Assembly (NCBI RefSeq): GCF_002272835.1
Contig: NZ_MLAO01000003.1
Span: 156,749 to 220,748 of the forward strand
Length of the DNA: 64,000 bases
Direction of reading: 5' to 3'
DNA from: Helicobacter sp. 11S03491-1
Lineage (GTDB): Bacteria > Campylobacterota > Campylobacteria > Campylobacterales > Helicobacteraceae
A program made the translations under genes and the position numbers. The notes under the pieces are model-generated. The model searched no databases and was not told where the DNA came from. It saw only the letters and a list, made by a program, of their open reading frames with translations. Position 1 is the first letter of the stretch; every line of letters starts with the position of its first letter. Below, one piece after another: positions 28,693 to 37,612 of this stretch.

Positions 28693-29364
28693 ATGCAATT
28701 TGTTTATCATGCTGATGCGGGTGTAAAAATTTTAAAAATTCAAGGAGACTTATATACACATATTTATCAGTCCAGGCGGACAAAATTTGAGAAAAATCTT
28801 TATCTCAGAAATCTTAAAGATGATAAAATTTATACTTATGAGCATATTTTTATTTCTCGGAGTAAATCAGAGCTTCAATTATGCCAACAATCTCTCAACC
28901 CTGTTATACCCAAAAGGCATATTCATTTGATTTGGGCAATTATTGATAATAAAAATATTGAAAAAACTCTCCCTTATCTCAATCAAATAGGAGTAGAGAA
29001 AATCACCTTTTTTTATGCTAATCGCAGTCAAAAGAATGAAAAAATTTCTCCGGATAGACTCAATAAAATTTTAATCCATTCTTGTGAGCAGTGTGGGCGA
29101 AGCACTTTGATGGAACTCGAAATTCTCTCTAATACAAAAGAAGCACTCAGGCTTTATCCAAAATCTTGTATATTTGATTTTGAGGGCAAAGACATTTATG
29201 CGTCTATTCCTTGTTTTGAAAATGGTGTGTTTATAGGTCCTGAGGGTGGGTTTGATGAAGTTGAAAAAAAGTTATTCAAAGATCATATTTGTTATGCAAC
29301 CCAACAAGTTTTCACGCTTAAAAGTGAATGTGCAGCGTTATTTCTTGCAAGTATTGCTCCTTAG
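28693..29364 (+). CDS. rsmE: 16S rRNA (uracil-1498-N3)-methyltransferase
   Basis: A 223-residue SPOUT-family methyltransferase that methylates U1498 of 16S rRNA. The N-terminal PUA-like domain (residues 1-75) is followed by the knotted SPOUT domain. Its AdoMet-binding motif IGPEGGFDEVE (about 185) and LKSECAALFL near the C-terminus, in place of the usual LR.ETA, are visible. The N-terminal part is shorter than in E. coli. It starts 2 bp after the upstream membrane-protein gene and overlaps the convergent gene by 4 bp at its stop. Confidence 0.9.
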   Translation: MQFVYHADAGVKILKIQGDLYTHIYQSRRTKFEKNLYLRNLKDDKIYTYEHIFISRSKSELQLCQQSLNPVIPKRHIHLIWAIIDNKNIEKTLPYLNQIGVEKITFFYANRSQKNEKISPDRLNKILIHSCEQCGRSTLMELEILSNTKEALRLYPKSCIFDFEGKDIYASIPCFENGVFIGPEGGFDEVEKKLFKDHICYATQQVFTLKSECAALFLASIAP

Positions 29365-29885
29365 AAACAATCAATATTTAAGGTATAAGGATTGTTTTTG
29401 TAATCATAGTTGTCAAACATAAAAAGAAGGTGTTGTGTTTGATTGACTTTTATTTTAGTGCGAAATAAATGAGTAAAAACCTTTTGTGGATACATGGCAT
29501 TTTTTATGCGCGCAAGCCAATTTTTGTTTTTGACTCCAGATACATTGATACTGACAAGACATTTATTGATAGTTGCCTTGCCAATATTTTGGACATCTAC
29601 ATCGACCAAAAAAGCATCTGCATACACTAAGGGAGAGACTTTATGATAAGAGATGTGGATTTTATAAATTTTTTCTTGCATCAGGTATTGGAGCACAAAA
29701 GGCGGAGAAATCAATGTCAAAAAAGATAACAAAAATAAAAAGTTAGATAAAATTTTTTTTGGATAAAACCATAAGCCTAAAGTAAAAATTATTAAAAAAA
29801 CAATAAATATTCCAAGAAATAGACCTAATTCAAGATAACCCAATCGATGAAAAACCATTAAAAATGAATTTTTTATTTCTTGCAT
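29361..29885 (-). CDS. DUF2393-like membrane protein
   Basis: A 174-residue protein with two N-terminal membrane segments (about 17-40 and 48-68), then a soluble beta-rich domain of about 100 residues containing VDVDVQNIGKATINKC, an immunoglobulin-like pattern. It resembles the DUF2393 family of Helicobacter and Campylobacter; I am fairly but not fully sure. The soluble part would lie outside the inner membrane. Its start overlaps the end of hisIE by 13 bp, so it is translationally coupled to that gene on the minus strand. Function unknown. Confidence 0.65.
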   Translation of the reverse strand: MQEIKNSFLMVFHRLGYLELGLFLGIFIVFLIIFTLGLWFYPKKILSNFLFLLSFLTLISPPFVLQYLMQEKIYKIHISYHKVSPLVYADAFLVDVDVQNIGKATINKCLVSINVSGVKNKNWLARIKNAMYPQKVFTHLFRTKIKVNQTQHLLFMFDNYDYKNNPYTLNIDCF

Positions 29886-30589
29886 GACGGATCTCTATTA
29901 TTTTTTTCTACAATGCCACTTAACCCTAACCTTCTTTTGAGTTCTGTTTTGATGAGATCAGGATGAATATTTTTGTAACTTAAACCCACAAGGACATGAT
30001 AAATCAAATCAGCACATTCATAAATAATCTGCTCTTTGTTATTGTCTTTTAACTCAAAGGTAAGTTCCCCTGCTTCTTCAATAATTTTTTTACAAATACC
30101 ATTATCTCCTTTATTGTACAACAAGGCTGTGTAGGATTCTTCCGGAGGTTGGTTTTTGCGTTCTTGAAGTGTATGGTAGAGAATATCAATGATGCTATAT
30201 TTTTCATTGATATTTTGTATTTCACCTATATTGTCAAATTTTGCATTCTCTAAATCTATTTTTTGAAAAAAACAACTATCTCTGCCTGTATGGCAAACAA
30301 CCCCACTCTGTATGACTTTTAACAATAATGTATCATTATCACAATCTAAAAACATCTCCATTATTTTTTGTGTATGCCCACTTTCTTCACCCTTTTTCCA
30401 AATGCGTTCTTTTGTCCGTGAGAAATAATGCGCAAAGCCTGTTTGTAAAGTAAGCCGGAGCGCTGTTTGGTTCATGAAACCCAGCATTAACAGGGCATTG
30501 GTTTGAAAGCATTGCACTATTACGGGGATTAAAGGAGATTTTTCCCAATCTAATCTTTCAATAATCCCTTGTATTTGTTCTTGTGTCAT
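29873..30589 (-). CDS. hisIE: Bifunctional phosphoribosyl-AMP cyclohydrolase / phosphoribosyl-ATP pyrophosphatase
   Basis: A 238-residue fusion for steps 2 and 3 of histidine synthesis. The HisI half (about 1-115) has GFMNQTAL, HYFSRTKERIWKKGEESGH and the metal-binding DCDND plus CHTGRDSCF cysteines. The HisE half (about 150-235) has YTALLYNKG, the EEAGEL metal motif and the YECADLIYHVLV helix. Length is normal for fused HisIE. H. pylori lacks the histidine pathway, so this gene points to a different, probably enterohepatic or less reduced, relative. No other his gene is nearby. It directly follows the prohibitin gene (1-bp overlap). Confidence 0.94.
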   Translation of the reverse strand: MTQEQIQGIIERLDWEKSPLIPVIVQCFQTNALLMLGFMNQTALRLTLQTGFAHYFSRTKERIWKKGEESGHTQKIMEMFLDCDNDTLLLKVIQSGVVCHTGRDSCFFQKIDLENAKFDNIGEIQNINEKYSIIDILYHTLQERKNQPPEESYTALLYNKGDNGICKKIIEEAGELTFELKDNNKEQIIYECADLIYHVLVGLSYKNIHPDLIKTELKRRLGLSGIVEKNNRDPSCKK

Positions 30590-31707
30590 TATTTTCCGGT
30601 AGTGGCTGTATTTTTTTGCTTACTTTTGGAATCTACCCAGATATTTGGCACAGCTCCTCCCGGTGTGAGAAAAATTTGAGCATCTTTATTTTCTTTGAGT
30701 GCTTCATTGAATTTACCTTGTGTTTCTATCTGTTTTAATTGTAGCAATTTATCACTTAAACTTTGAGCGATGCTTTTATTGGCTTGGGATTTTGCTTTTG
30801 CTTCAATGATAATTGCATCAGCGACCCCTTGAGCACGGATACGATTGGCATCTGCTTCGCCTTTGGCTAGAGCTGCTGCTTTTTGAGCTTCTTGCTTGGA
30901 TCTATCTACTTCATATCTGACGCGCTCAGATTCTTGTCTGGCAATTTGGACTTTTTCGATTTGTTCTTTGATGTTTTGAGGCAATACGATTTCTCTAAGT
31001 TGCACAGAGCTTAGCTCTACAGGAGAATTTGGAAATTTTGTTATTTCTTTGCTAATATCAGAGCTAATAAGTGAGGCAATTTCATTCCGTTTTGTTGGCA
31101 ATTCTTCTGCAGGATAACGACCTACAACACTTCGCACCACATCACGTACCACAGGGTTGATAATTTTTTGTTCCCAACTTAATCCGTAAGTGGCAATGGT
31201 TTGAGGGGCAGTTTGTGGGTTGAGGCGGTATTGGACGGTAAGCTCAATAGATACAGTTAAACCTCTGGAATCCATCACATTAATGGCATCGTTTCTAAAA
31301 ATTCCTTGATTTTTCCCTACCACACCCATGTCTTCAGTTCTAGAAAAATTAATGGTTCTTACGCGTGTATCTACGATGATAATATCTTGGATAATAGGTA
31401 CAAAAAAGTGAATACCCGGTTGGAGTGGTGTGGTATCATATTTACCTGCAGTTACTTTAATCCCTACTTCTCCGGAATTGATAACTACAAATGGTTTTGC
31501 AAGCAAGATAATCAATACAATGATAATAATAGCAATTAAACCGGTAATTTTTTTGTTTGTTAAAAGATTTTGAGGAATATTTGGAGGTCTAAAACCTCCA
31601 TTTTTACTCGGGTTAGGTTTATCATTTTTGTCATTTTTTTTGGGACTTTCATCATTATTTCTTTGCTCATTTTTTCTTTTTAAATGTTCGTTTAAATCAA
31701 TAGGCAT
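30589..31707 (-). CDS. Prohibitin/SPFH-domain membrane protein
   Basis: A 372-residue membrane-anchored SPFH (band 7) protein. A charged, Asn/Lys/Pro-rich cytoplasmic leader (1-53) precedes one membrane segment (about 54-73, GLIAIIIIVLIILLAKPFVV). The SPFH domain follows (about 75-260), then a helical Ala/Glu/Lys-rich coiled coil (about 250-330) and a polar tail. Relatives (HflK/HflC, prohibitins) form ring assemblies that control FtsH protease and membrane domains. By order beside the DEAD-box gene region it matches an H. pylori band 7 gene. Substrate and partner are unknown. A clear AAAAGGAG precedes its ATG. Confidence 0.88.
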   Translation of the reverse strand: MPIDLNEHLKRKNEQRNNDESPKKNDKNDKPNPSKNGGFRPPNIPQNLLTNKKITGLIAIIIIVLIILLAKPFVVINSGEVGIKVTAGKYDTTPLQPGIHFFVPIIQDIIIVDTRVRTINFSRTEDMGVVGKNQGIFRNDAINVMDSRGLTVSIELTVQYRLNPQTAPQTIATYGLSWEQKIINPVVRDVVRSVVGRYPAEELPTKRNEIASLISSDISKEITKFPNSPVELSSVQLREIVLPQNIKEQIEKVQIARQESERVRYEVDRSKQEAQKAAALAKGEADANRIRAQGVADAIIIEAKAKSQANKSIAQSLSDKLLQLKQIETQGKFNEALKENKDAQIFLTPGGAVPNIWVDSKSKQKNTATTGK

Positions 31708-31721
31708 AATTCTCCTTTTAT

Positions 31722-32642
31722 TTAGTGAATATAAGTTAGATAATGGCTATATTTAGGATTTTTCCCCATTACAATATCAAAAAATTCCTTCTGAAGTTTT
31801 TGTGTGATAGGTCCTGTGCGTCCTGATCCGATTATTCTAAAATCTAATTCTTTTACGGGTGTAATTTCTGCTGCAGTACCTGTAAAAAACGCTTCATCTG
31901 CAATATAAACCTCATCACGAGTCATTCGTCTTTGGATAACTTCAATGCCTATATCTTTGGCAATTTCAATTACAGTGGCTTGGGTAATGGATTCAAGAGA
32001 GTTATCATAAGGAGGTGTGATTAATGTATTGTTTCTAACAATAAAAAAACATTCCCCACTTCCTTCTGCAACAAATCCATTATCATCAAGCAATAATGCT
32101 TCTTCACAACCGCAATTCAAAGCCTCATGCTTTGCCATTTGTGAGTTGAGGTAGTTAGCGGCAATTTTTGCTTTGCCCATCATTGATTTGACAGAATTCC
32201 TTGCAAAAGAGCTTGTTTTGACTTTAATGCCATTAGCTATCCCATCTTCTCCCAGATAAGCTCCCCATTCCCAAGCTGCAATTGCAACATTTACAGGGGC
32301 TTGCGCATGATTGACCCCCATAGCTCCATACCCCAGATAGATAATAGGACGGATATAGACATTCCCCTCATAAGTATTTGCTTTGAGAAGTTCTATGTGT
32401 GCATCTTCGATTTCTTTTTGGGTATAAGGCGATTCAATGGCCACGATTTTGGCAGATTGCAACAGCCTTCTTGTATGATCTTTTAAGCGAAAAATTGCTA
32501 ATCCTTTTTCTGTTTTGTATGCTCTTGTTCCCTCAAAAGCAGCATTTCCATAATGAAGTGTATGGGTGAGGACATGCGTGGTTGCCTCTTTCCATGGTAT
32601 CAATTTACCATCTTTCCAGATGTATTGAGCTTCCTTAATCAT
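31722..32642 (-). CDS. ilvE: Branched-chain amino-acid aminotransferase
   Basis: A 306-residue class IV PLP aminotransferase that transfers amino groups between glutamate and the keto acids of Leu, Ile and Val. Motifs are HYGNAAFEGTRAY (about 30-42), the PLP lysine K159 in GKAKIAANYLNS, and EGSGECFFIV (about 194-203). Residue numbering matches the E. coli enzyme. Flanked by the prohibitin gene (14 bp) and the helicase gene (53 bp), all on the minus strand. Confidence 0.96.
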   Translation of the reverse strand: MIKEAQYIWKDGKLIPWKEATTHVLTHTLHYGNAAFEGTRAYKTEKGLAIFRLKDHTRRLLQSAKIVAIESPYTQKEIEDAHIELLKANTYEGNVYIRPIIYLGYGAMGVNHAQAPVNVAIAAWEWGAYLGEDGIANGIKVKTSSFARNSVKSMMGKAKIAANYLNSQMAKHEALNCGCEEALLLDDNGFVAEGSGECFFIVRNNTLITPPYDNSLESITQATVIEIAKDIGIEVIQRRMTRDEVYIADEAFFTGTAAEITPVKELDFRIIGSGRTGPITQKLQKEFFDIVMGKNPKYSHYLTYIH

Positions 32643-32695
32643 TGTAATTCTCCAATTTTAATTTTGTATTTTAGCAAAGCAAGTTTAATCATATT

Positions 32696-34207
32696 TTATC
32701 TGCCTGTTTGCCTTCTCCCTTGTTTCCCATTTTGTCTCCCGCCGGAGGATCCGGAATCAGAGTGAGAAAAAGACTTTGATTTTGTTGTTTTGTTTGAAGG
32801 TTTGTAACTTTTGTTATTTCTGGAAGAAGAAAATCTTCTTTTATCTGATTTGTTTCTATCTCCTCCTTTTTGATCCTCTATTTTTAGAATTTCTTGTTTG
32901 CTTAGCCCAATTTTATTTCCTTTTAGGTGTATAGCCAGAAGTTTTAGAGACAATTGGGATAATTCAATTTTGTCTTTCAACCCTTCATAAATACTCACTA
33001 CCTCATCACTTACTTTTGCTTTTAAAATGTTTTCTAATATTTTATTCCCATCTGTATCTATGGCAGGGATTTCATAAAGTTCAAGTTTAGATCCAATATC
33101 TTTTTGGATTCTTTTGAGTTCTTTGTATTCCAGAGGGGTTACGAGTGTGATTGCCACTCCTTTTTTGCCTGCTCTCCCTGTTCTTCCAATTCGATGGACA
33201 TAACTTTCCGGATTTAGAGGAATATGATAGTTAAATACATGACTTACATCGCTAATATCCAGTCCTCTGCTTGCTACATCTGTGGCTACAAGAATATCTG
33301 CTTTGTTCGCTTTAAAGGCATTGACGGCATCTCTTCTTTCTCTTTGTTCCATGTCTCCATGAAGAGCTATAGATTTGTATCCTTTAGCACTCAAAATTGT
33401 ATTGAGTTCATCAGCTTCTTTTTTGGTACGTGTGAAAATGATGCTTTTTGAGGGGGATTGGGTATCTAATAAACGCGTGATGGCATCATTTCTTTCTGTG
33501 TCATTGATGACATAAAATCGTTGTGAAATATCTACATTCGTCATGTTAGTAGGTGTAATTTTGATATTAATAGGATTTTGCAAAATTTTGTCTGCTAATA
33601 CACGAATTTGTTCGGGCATCGTAGCAGAAAAAAGAAGTATCTGGGCATTGCTGGGCAAATAACCAAAAATTTCTTCAATATCATCTAAAAATCCCATATC
33701 AAGCATTTCATCACTTTCATCAAGAACTACAATTTTGGGGACAAAGTTTTCGATTCGATTATTCTTGAGGTGATCAAGGAGTCTCCCGGGAGTGGCAATC
33801 ATTACTTGAGGCATTTTTTGAATAAATTCACATTGTTTTTTAATACTTTGCCCTCCATAGACGCATACAGTTTTTGTTTTGGCAAATTTTCCTAACTTGA
33901 AAATTTCATCACTAATTTGCATCGCAAGTTCTCTTGTAGGCGTGATAACCAAAGCTTCTATTGTTCTGTCATTTTTGAGCATATGGATAATTGGCAAGGC
34001 AAAAGCAGCCGTTTTTCCTGTCCCTGTTTGGGCTTGGGCAATAACATCTCTACCCTTTAAAACAGCAGGAATAGCGCTTGCTTGTATGGGACTGGGAGTT
34101 GTAAAACCTGCTTCAACAACGCCTTTTAATACTTGTGATTTTAACCCAAGTTGTTCAAAACTGCATTCTTCTTGGATAGGTTGATTGTCTAAAATTTCTT
34201 TTGGCAT
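32696..34207 (-). CDS. DEAD-box RNA helicase (RhpA-like)
   Basis: A 503-residue ATP-dependent RNA helicase. Q motif near residues 16-42, Walker A AQTGTGKT (59-66), PTRELA (90-95), motif II DESD (163-166) instead of DEAD, SAT, and HRIGRTGRAG of motif VI. The tail from about 440 is Lys/Arg/Ser/Gly-rich and low-complexity (SSGGRQNGKQGRRQTGR), an RNA-binding extension. In H. pylori the single DEAD-box helicase RhpA works with RNase J in mRNA decay; the same role is likely here. The DESD change keeps the catalytic Asp-Glu, so activity should be retained. Possible leader control cannot be judged. Confidence 0.93.
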   Translation of the reverse strand: MPKEILDNQPIQEECSFEQLGLKSQVLKGVVEAGFTTPSPIQASAIPAVLKGRDVIAQAQTGTGKTAAFALPIIHMLKNDRTIEALVITPTRELAMQISDEIFKLGKFAKTKTVCVYGGQSIKKQCEFIQKMPQVMIATPGRLLDHLKNNRIENFVPKIVVLDESDEMLDMGFLDDIEEIFGYLPSNAQILLFSATMPEQIRVLADKILQNPINIKITPTNMTNVDISQRFYVINDTERNDAITRLLDTQSPSKSIIFTRTKKEADELNTILSAKGYKSIALHGDMEQRERRDAVNAFKANKADILVATDVASRGLDISDVSHVFNYHIPLNPESYVHRIGRTGRAGKKGVAITLVTPLEYKELKRIQKDIGSKLELYEIPAIDTDGNKILENILKAKVSDEVVSIYEGLKDKIELSQLSLKLLAIHLKGNKIGLSKQEILKIEDQKGGDRNKSDKRRFSSSRNNKSYKPSNKTTKSKSFSHSDSGSSGGRQNGKQGRRQTGR

Positions 34208-34445
34208 TTTCGCTCTTTCATTTATTTAAATTGCAAAAAGCCAAAAATCTCTCAATTAGACTTTTTGCTTTTGTATTATAACTAGAGTATTTGATTTTAA
34301 TCTGAATGAGAGGTAATTTGATGCAAATTTGCCTATATTTTTGTGTAATTGGTTTGTTTTTTGAAATAACCTAAAAAATTCTATTGAGTTTTTATTTATT
34401 TTTTTGTGCTTTACTACATATAAAGTTTATAAATAAAGGCAATCC

Positions 34446-35192
34446 ATGTTCGATGATTCTCTGATTGAGTTTTTTTCTTCAGCGCCTATAAGCGCTTCTT
34501 TATTGGCGGGGATTTTAACTTTTTTGAGTCCTTGTATCTTGCCTCTTATCCCTGCGTATATGTCTTATATCTCAGGTATTTCTCTAGAAGATCTTAAATC
34601 AGGACAGGCAAATAGAACCTCAGTATTTATTAAATCTATTTTATTTATTTTAGGATTTGGGATTATCTTTATCCTTTTGGGCGCTTCTATGGCACGCCTT
34701 ATCCACAATTATTTGATAGGAGATTGGCTTAATTATGTGGCTGGAGGGGTGATTATTATTTTTGGACTTCATTTTTTAGGGATTTTTAGAATCAGTTTTT
34801 TATACAAAAGTAAAAAAAGCAATTTCGAACTCAAAGTAAGTAAAAACAAATTCCTTAGTTTTCTCTCCCCTTTTGTTTTGGGTATAAGTTTTGCATTAGG
34901 TTGGACACCTTGTGTAGGTCCTATTTTTACAAGCATTGTTATGCTTTCCGGTACACAAGAAGGCTATGGATTGGGGTTGATGGTAGTTTATACGCTCGGA
35001 CTTGGCATCCCTTTTCTAGCCGTAGCTTTAATGCTCAATCAAGCCTTAGGGCTTTTGAATAAAATGAAAAAATACACACGTATCATTGAGATTATTTCCG
35101 GGTTGTTGTTGATTGGGATTGGGGTGATTATTTTAAGTGGTTCTATGAGGGATTTGAGTGAGATTTTGTTGCAGAAACTTGGAGGTATGTGA
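34446..35192 (+). CDS. ccdA: CcdA-type thiol/disulfide electron transporter
   Basis: A 248-residue inner-membrane protein of the CcdA/DsbD-beta family with six membrane segments. It carries electrons from cytoplasmic thioredoxin to periplasmic thiol proteins. The redox pair is C30 (SPCILPLIPAY) and C156 (GWTPCVGPI) in the conserved inverted halves. It should reduce the thioredoxin-like lipoprotein at 26.6 kb and so feed cytochrome c maturation. AAATAAAGGCAATCC precedes the ATG. It overlaps the next small gene (TGATG). Confidence 0.95.
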   Translation: MFDDSLIEFFSSAPISASLLAGILTFLSPCILPLIPAYMSYISGISLEDLKSGQANRTSVFIKSILFILGFGIIFILLGASMARLIHNYLIGDWLNYVAGGVIIIFGLHFLGIFRISFLYKSKKSNFELKVSKNKFLSFLSPFVLGISFALGWTPCVGPIFTSIVMLSGTQEGYGLGLMVVYTLGLGIPFLAVALMLNQALGLLNKMKKYTRIIEIISGLLLIGIGVIILSGSMRDLSEILLQKLGGM

Positions 35193-35461
35193 TGAAGTGG
35201 GGTTTGGTAGTTCTTTTAGGCACGGTTTTATGGGCAGAACAATCACCTAAATTGTCTGTGGAATCTTGTGATGATCAATCTTCTTCACATTCTTTATTAA
35301 AAAGTAATTTTTTAAATGATACCGGATTGGTAGGAAAATCTTGTGATGGTCATGCTTTAGAGGAAGAATCATCTCAAGGGCTCAATGAAGATGAAACCCT
35401 CAATAACTTCAAGGCTTTTCTAAATTCTCCTAAAATAGACTCCCATTCTTCTTCAGAATAA
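35192..35461 (+). CDS. Small exported protein of unknown function, coupled to ccdA
   Basis: An 89-residue protein with a signal peptide (MKWGLVVLLGTVLWAEQ) and a short acidic, Ser-rich mature part. It carries two similar Cys segments, ESCDDQSSSH and KSCDGHALEEESS, suggesting a short internal repeat. No family recognised. Its ATG overlaps the ccdA stop (TGATG) and the GGAGG at 35181-35185 gives good spacing, so it is translated with CcdA. Two periplasmic cysteines next to a thiol electron transporter hint at a redox or metal-related client, but this is speculation. An earlier GTG at 35189 is less likely. Confidence 0.65.
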   Translation: MKWGLVVLLGTVLWAEQSPKLSVESCDDQSSSHSLLKSNFLNDTGLVGKSCDGHALEEESSQGLNEDETLNNFKAFLNSPKIDSHSSSE

Positions 35462-35567
35462 TTTTCTAAAAATTAAAGATTATAATTTATAGAAGTTTTT
35501 AGAAGGACTTTGCTACAATATACTTAGATAACTTAACCCCATCACATGAGGTATGTAAGGACAATAG

Positions 35568-36785
35568 ATGTTGTTAAAAAATGGGTTTATTTGTGATTAT
35601 GTCCAAAATAAAAAAGCAGATATTCGCATACAAGAAGGCAAAATTATAGAAATTTCTCCCCAACTTTATGCTAAAAATGATGAAGAACAAATAAATTGTG
35701 AGGGTAAATATATTATACCGGCTCTTATTGATTTGAATGTCTATCCCAAGAGTAAAACGCTTTCCCAAAAAACTCTTACTTCTTTGTCTAAAAAATCTCT
35801 TAAAGGGGGGGTTGGGACGGTGCTTATTCTGCCTGATACTATTCCTGCTTGCGAAGATGAGGCAATTATTGAGTTGATCAAAAGTATTGATGCACTTACA
35901 GAAATTACACTTATTCCAAGTATTAAACCCACTGACTCTATGCAAAAAATCAATAATATCGCAATTTTATGTGCTCAAGGAGGTAGGGCAATTTATATAA
36001 ATAGCGCTATTGATGGAAATAATCTTTTTAGAATCACTCAATATGCTTTAATGTTGCAAATACCCATTATTTGTTTTGCCCAAGATATAGATCTTGGAAA
36101 TGGCGTTATTAACGAAGGAAAGCTAGCTTCTATTTTAGGATTGCCAAGTATTTCTCCATTATCTCAAACCAAAGAAATTGCTAAAATTTCAGAAACAGCA
36201 AGATATACTCATACTAAAGTGCTGTTTAGCTCTGTTACAGAACCTGAGGCTTTTGAAATTATAGATTACTTTAGGTCTAAAAAAGCAAACATTCTTATCC
36301 AAACTCCTATTCATCATCTTATCCTCGATGAAAATGCCTGTAATCATTACAATACAAAAGCAAAATTAAACCCTCCTCTAAAAGATTTTGATACCCAAAA
36401 AAAACTTTTAAATGCACTCAAAAAAGGACAAATTGATATGCTTACAAGTCTCCAATGTGCAGATTATAATTCTCAAAAAGATCAGGTTTTTGAGCTTGCA
36501 AGTTTCGGGATTGATGCTATTAGCTATTATTTTGCCCTTGCTTATACCTATTTGATTAAAACTAATGTTTTGACTCTGGAGAATTTTTTAAAAATCGCCT
36601 CAAAAAATCAATCTGATTTTCTCTCTCTTAACAAAGGAGAAATTAGTTTAGGAAAAGATGCTGATTTGATGATTGTGGATTTGAACGCTCACACTCAAGT
36701 AACAGATAGTTTTTCTCCGTATTATCAGCAAACATTACTTTCAAAGATAGAATCTGTCATTCTTAATGGAAGGCTGTGTAAGTGA
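35568..36785 (+). CDS. Dihydroorotase homologue lacking metal ligands (PyrC2-like)
   Basis: A 405-residue amidohydrolase-fold protein in the position of H. pylori pyrC2. The composite fold is visible: N-terminal beta sandwich with ECEGKYIIPALIDL-type entry, barrel, and C-terminal GKDADLMIVDLN. The catalytic features are gone. The HxH metal motif reads N57-V58-Y59, the HxED region reads FAQD (170-173), and the TDHAP motif reads TSLQCA (293-298). It therefore cannot bind the zinc centre and should be inactive. Similar pseudo-dihydroorotases (PyrC' of Pseudomonas) act as structural partners of aspartate transcarbamoylase, and such a role is possible here. A G7 run at 35805-35811 lies in codons for Gly-Gly. 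It overlaps mscS (TGATG). Confidence 0.85.
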   Translation: MLLKNGFICDYVQNKKADIRIQEGKIIEISPQLYAKNDEEQINCEGKYIIPALIDLNVYPKSKTLSQKTLTSLSKKSLKGGVGTVLILPDTIPACEDEAIIELIKSIDALTEITLIPSIKPTDSMQKINNIAILCAQGGRAIYINSAIDGNNLFRITQYALMLQIPIICFAQDIDLGNGVINEGKLASILGLPSISPLSQTKEIAKISETARYTHTKVLFSSVTEPEAFEIIDYFRSKKANILIQTPIHHLILDENACNHYNTKAKLNPPLKDFDTQKKLLNALKKGQIDMLTSLQCADYNSQKDQVFELASFGIDAISYYFALAYTYLIKTNVLTLENFLKIASKNQSDFLSLNKGEISLGKDADLMIVDLNAHTQVTDSFSPYYQQTLLSKIESVILNGRLCK

Positions 36786-37612
36786 TGGATAGAATAACGA
36801 TTTATTTTGAAAGTATTTTGCCTTTGTTAGAAGATATCTCTATGGTATTGTTAAAGGCTATTGTAATTCTTGTCATAGGGTTTTATATAGCGAAGTTCGC
36901 ACGAAAAAAAATTAATAAAATTATTGGCAAAAAAGATGAGATTTTAGGAAATTTTATTTCACAAGCTATTTTTATCAGCATTTTGATTGTTGCCGGGGTT
37001 ACTATGCTTGGAAATATTGGGATTCAAACTACTTCTATACTTACTGTGTTAGGCACAGCAGGAGTGGCTATTGCTTTAGCGCTTAGGGATTCTTTATCAA
37101 GTATTGCCGGGGGGATTATCTTGATTGTTTTGAGACCATTCAAAAAAAATGACACTATTGAGCTTGGTTCTATTGTCGGTAATGTTGAATCTATCAATTT
37201 ATTCAATACGATGATACGTATGCCTGATGATAAACTTGCTGTATTGCCAAACCGAAATGTTGTGAATGCCAATATTATTAATTGCACCGATAGCGAAAAA
37301 CGTCGGATTGAATGGGTATTTGGAGTCAAATATAATAGCGATATTCAAAAAATTCGTTTTATTATAAAAGATGTGATTAGTAAAATGGACAAAATAGATA
37401 CAAATATTGCTCCATTTGTAGGAGTTACAGACTTTGGATCAAATTCTTTAAATTTCACTATTAGGGTATGGGCGAAACTTCAAGATAATATTTTTACACT
37501 CCGTAGTGAGTTGATAGAAAATATTAAAATAGCCCTTGATAAGGAACACATAGAAATACCTCCACAAAAACTCGATATCACAATCTTGAATCAAACTAAA
37601 GAAGTTTCATGA
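36785..37612 (+). CDS. mscS: Small-conductance mechanosensitive channel MscS
   Basis: A 275-residue channel that opens under membrane tension to release solutes on osmotic down-shock. Three membrane segments: about 17-36, 57-78 and the pore helix near 87-110, with GTAGVAIALALRDSLSSIAGG as the MscS signature. The beta domain (RPFKKNDTIELGSIVGNVESI) and the alpha/beta cage follow. Size matches E. coli MscS (286). The ATG at 36785 overlaps the previous stop and the 3' end overlaps the deaminase gene by 4 bp, so the three genes form a coupled operon. Confidence 0.94.
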   Translation: MDRITIYFESILPLLEDISMVLLKAIVILVIGFYIAKFARKKINKIIGKKDEILGNFISQAIFISILIVAGVTMLGNIGIQTTSILTVLGTAGVAIALALRDSLSSIAGGIILIVLRPFKKNDTIELGSIVGNVESINLFNTMIRMPDDKLAVLPNRNVVNANIINCTDSEKRRIEWVFGVKYNSDIQKIRFIIKDVISKMDKIDTNIAPFVGVTDFGSNSLNFTIRVWAKLQDNIFTLRSELIENIKIALDKEHIEIPPQKLDITILNQTKEVS

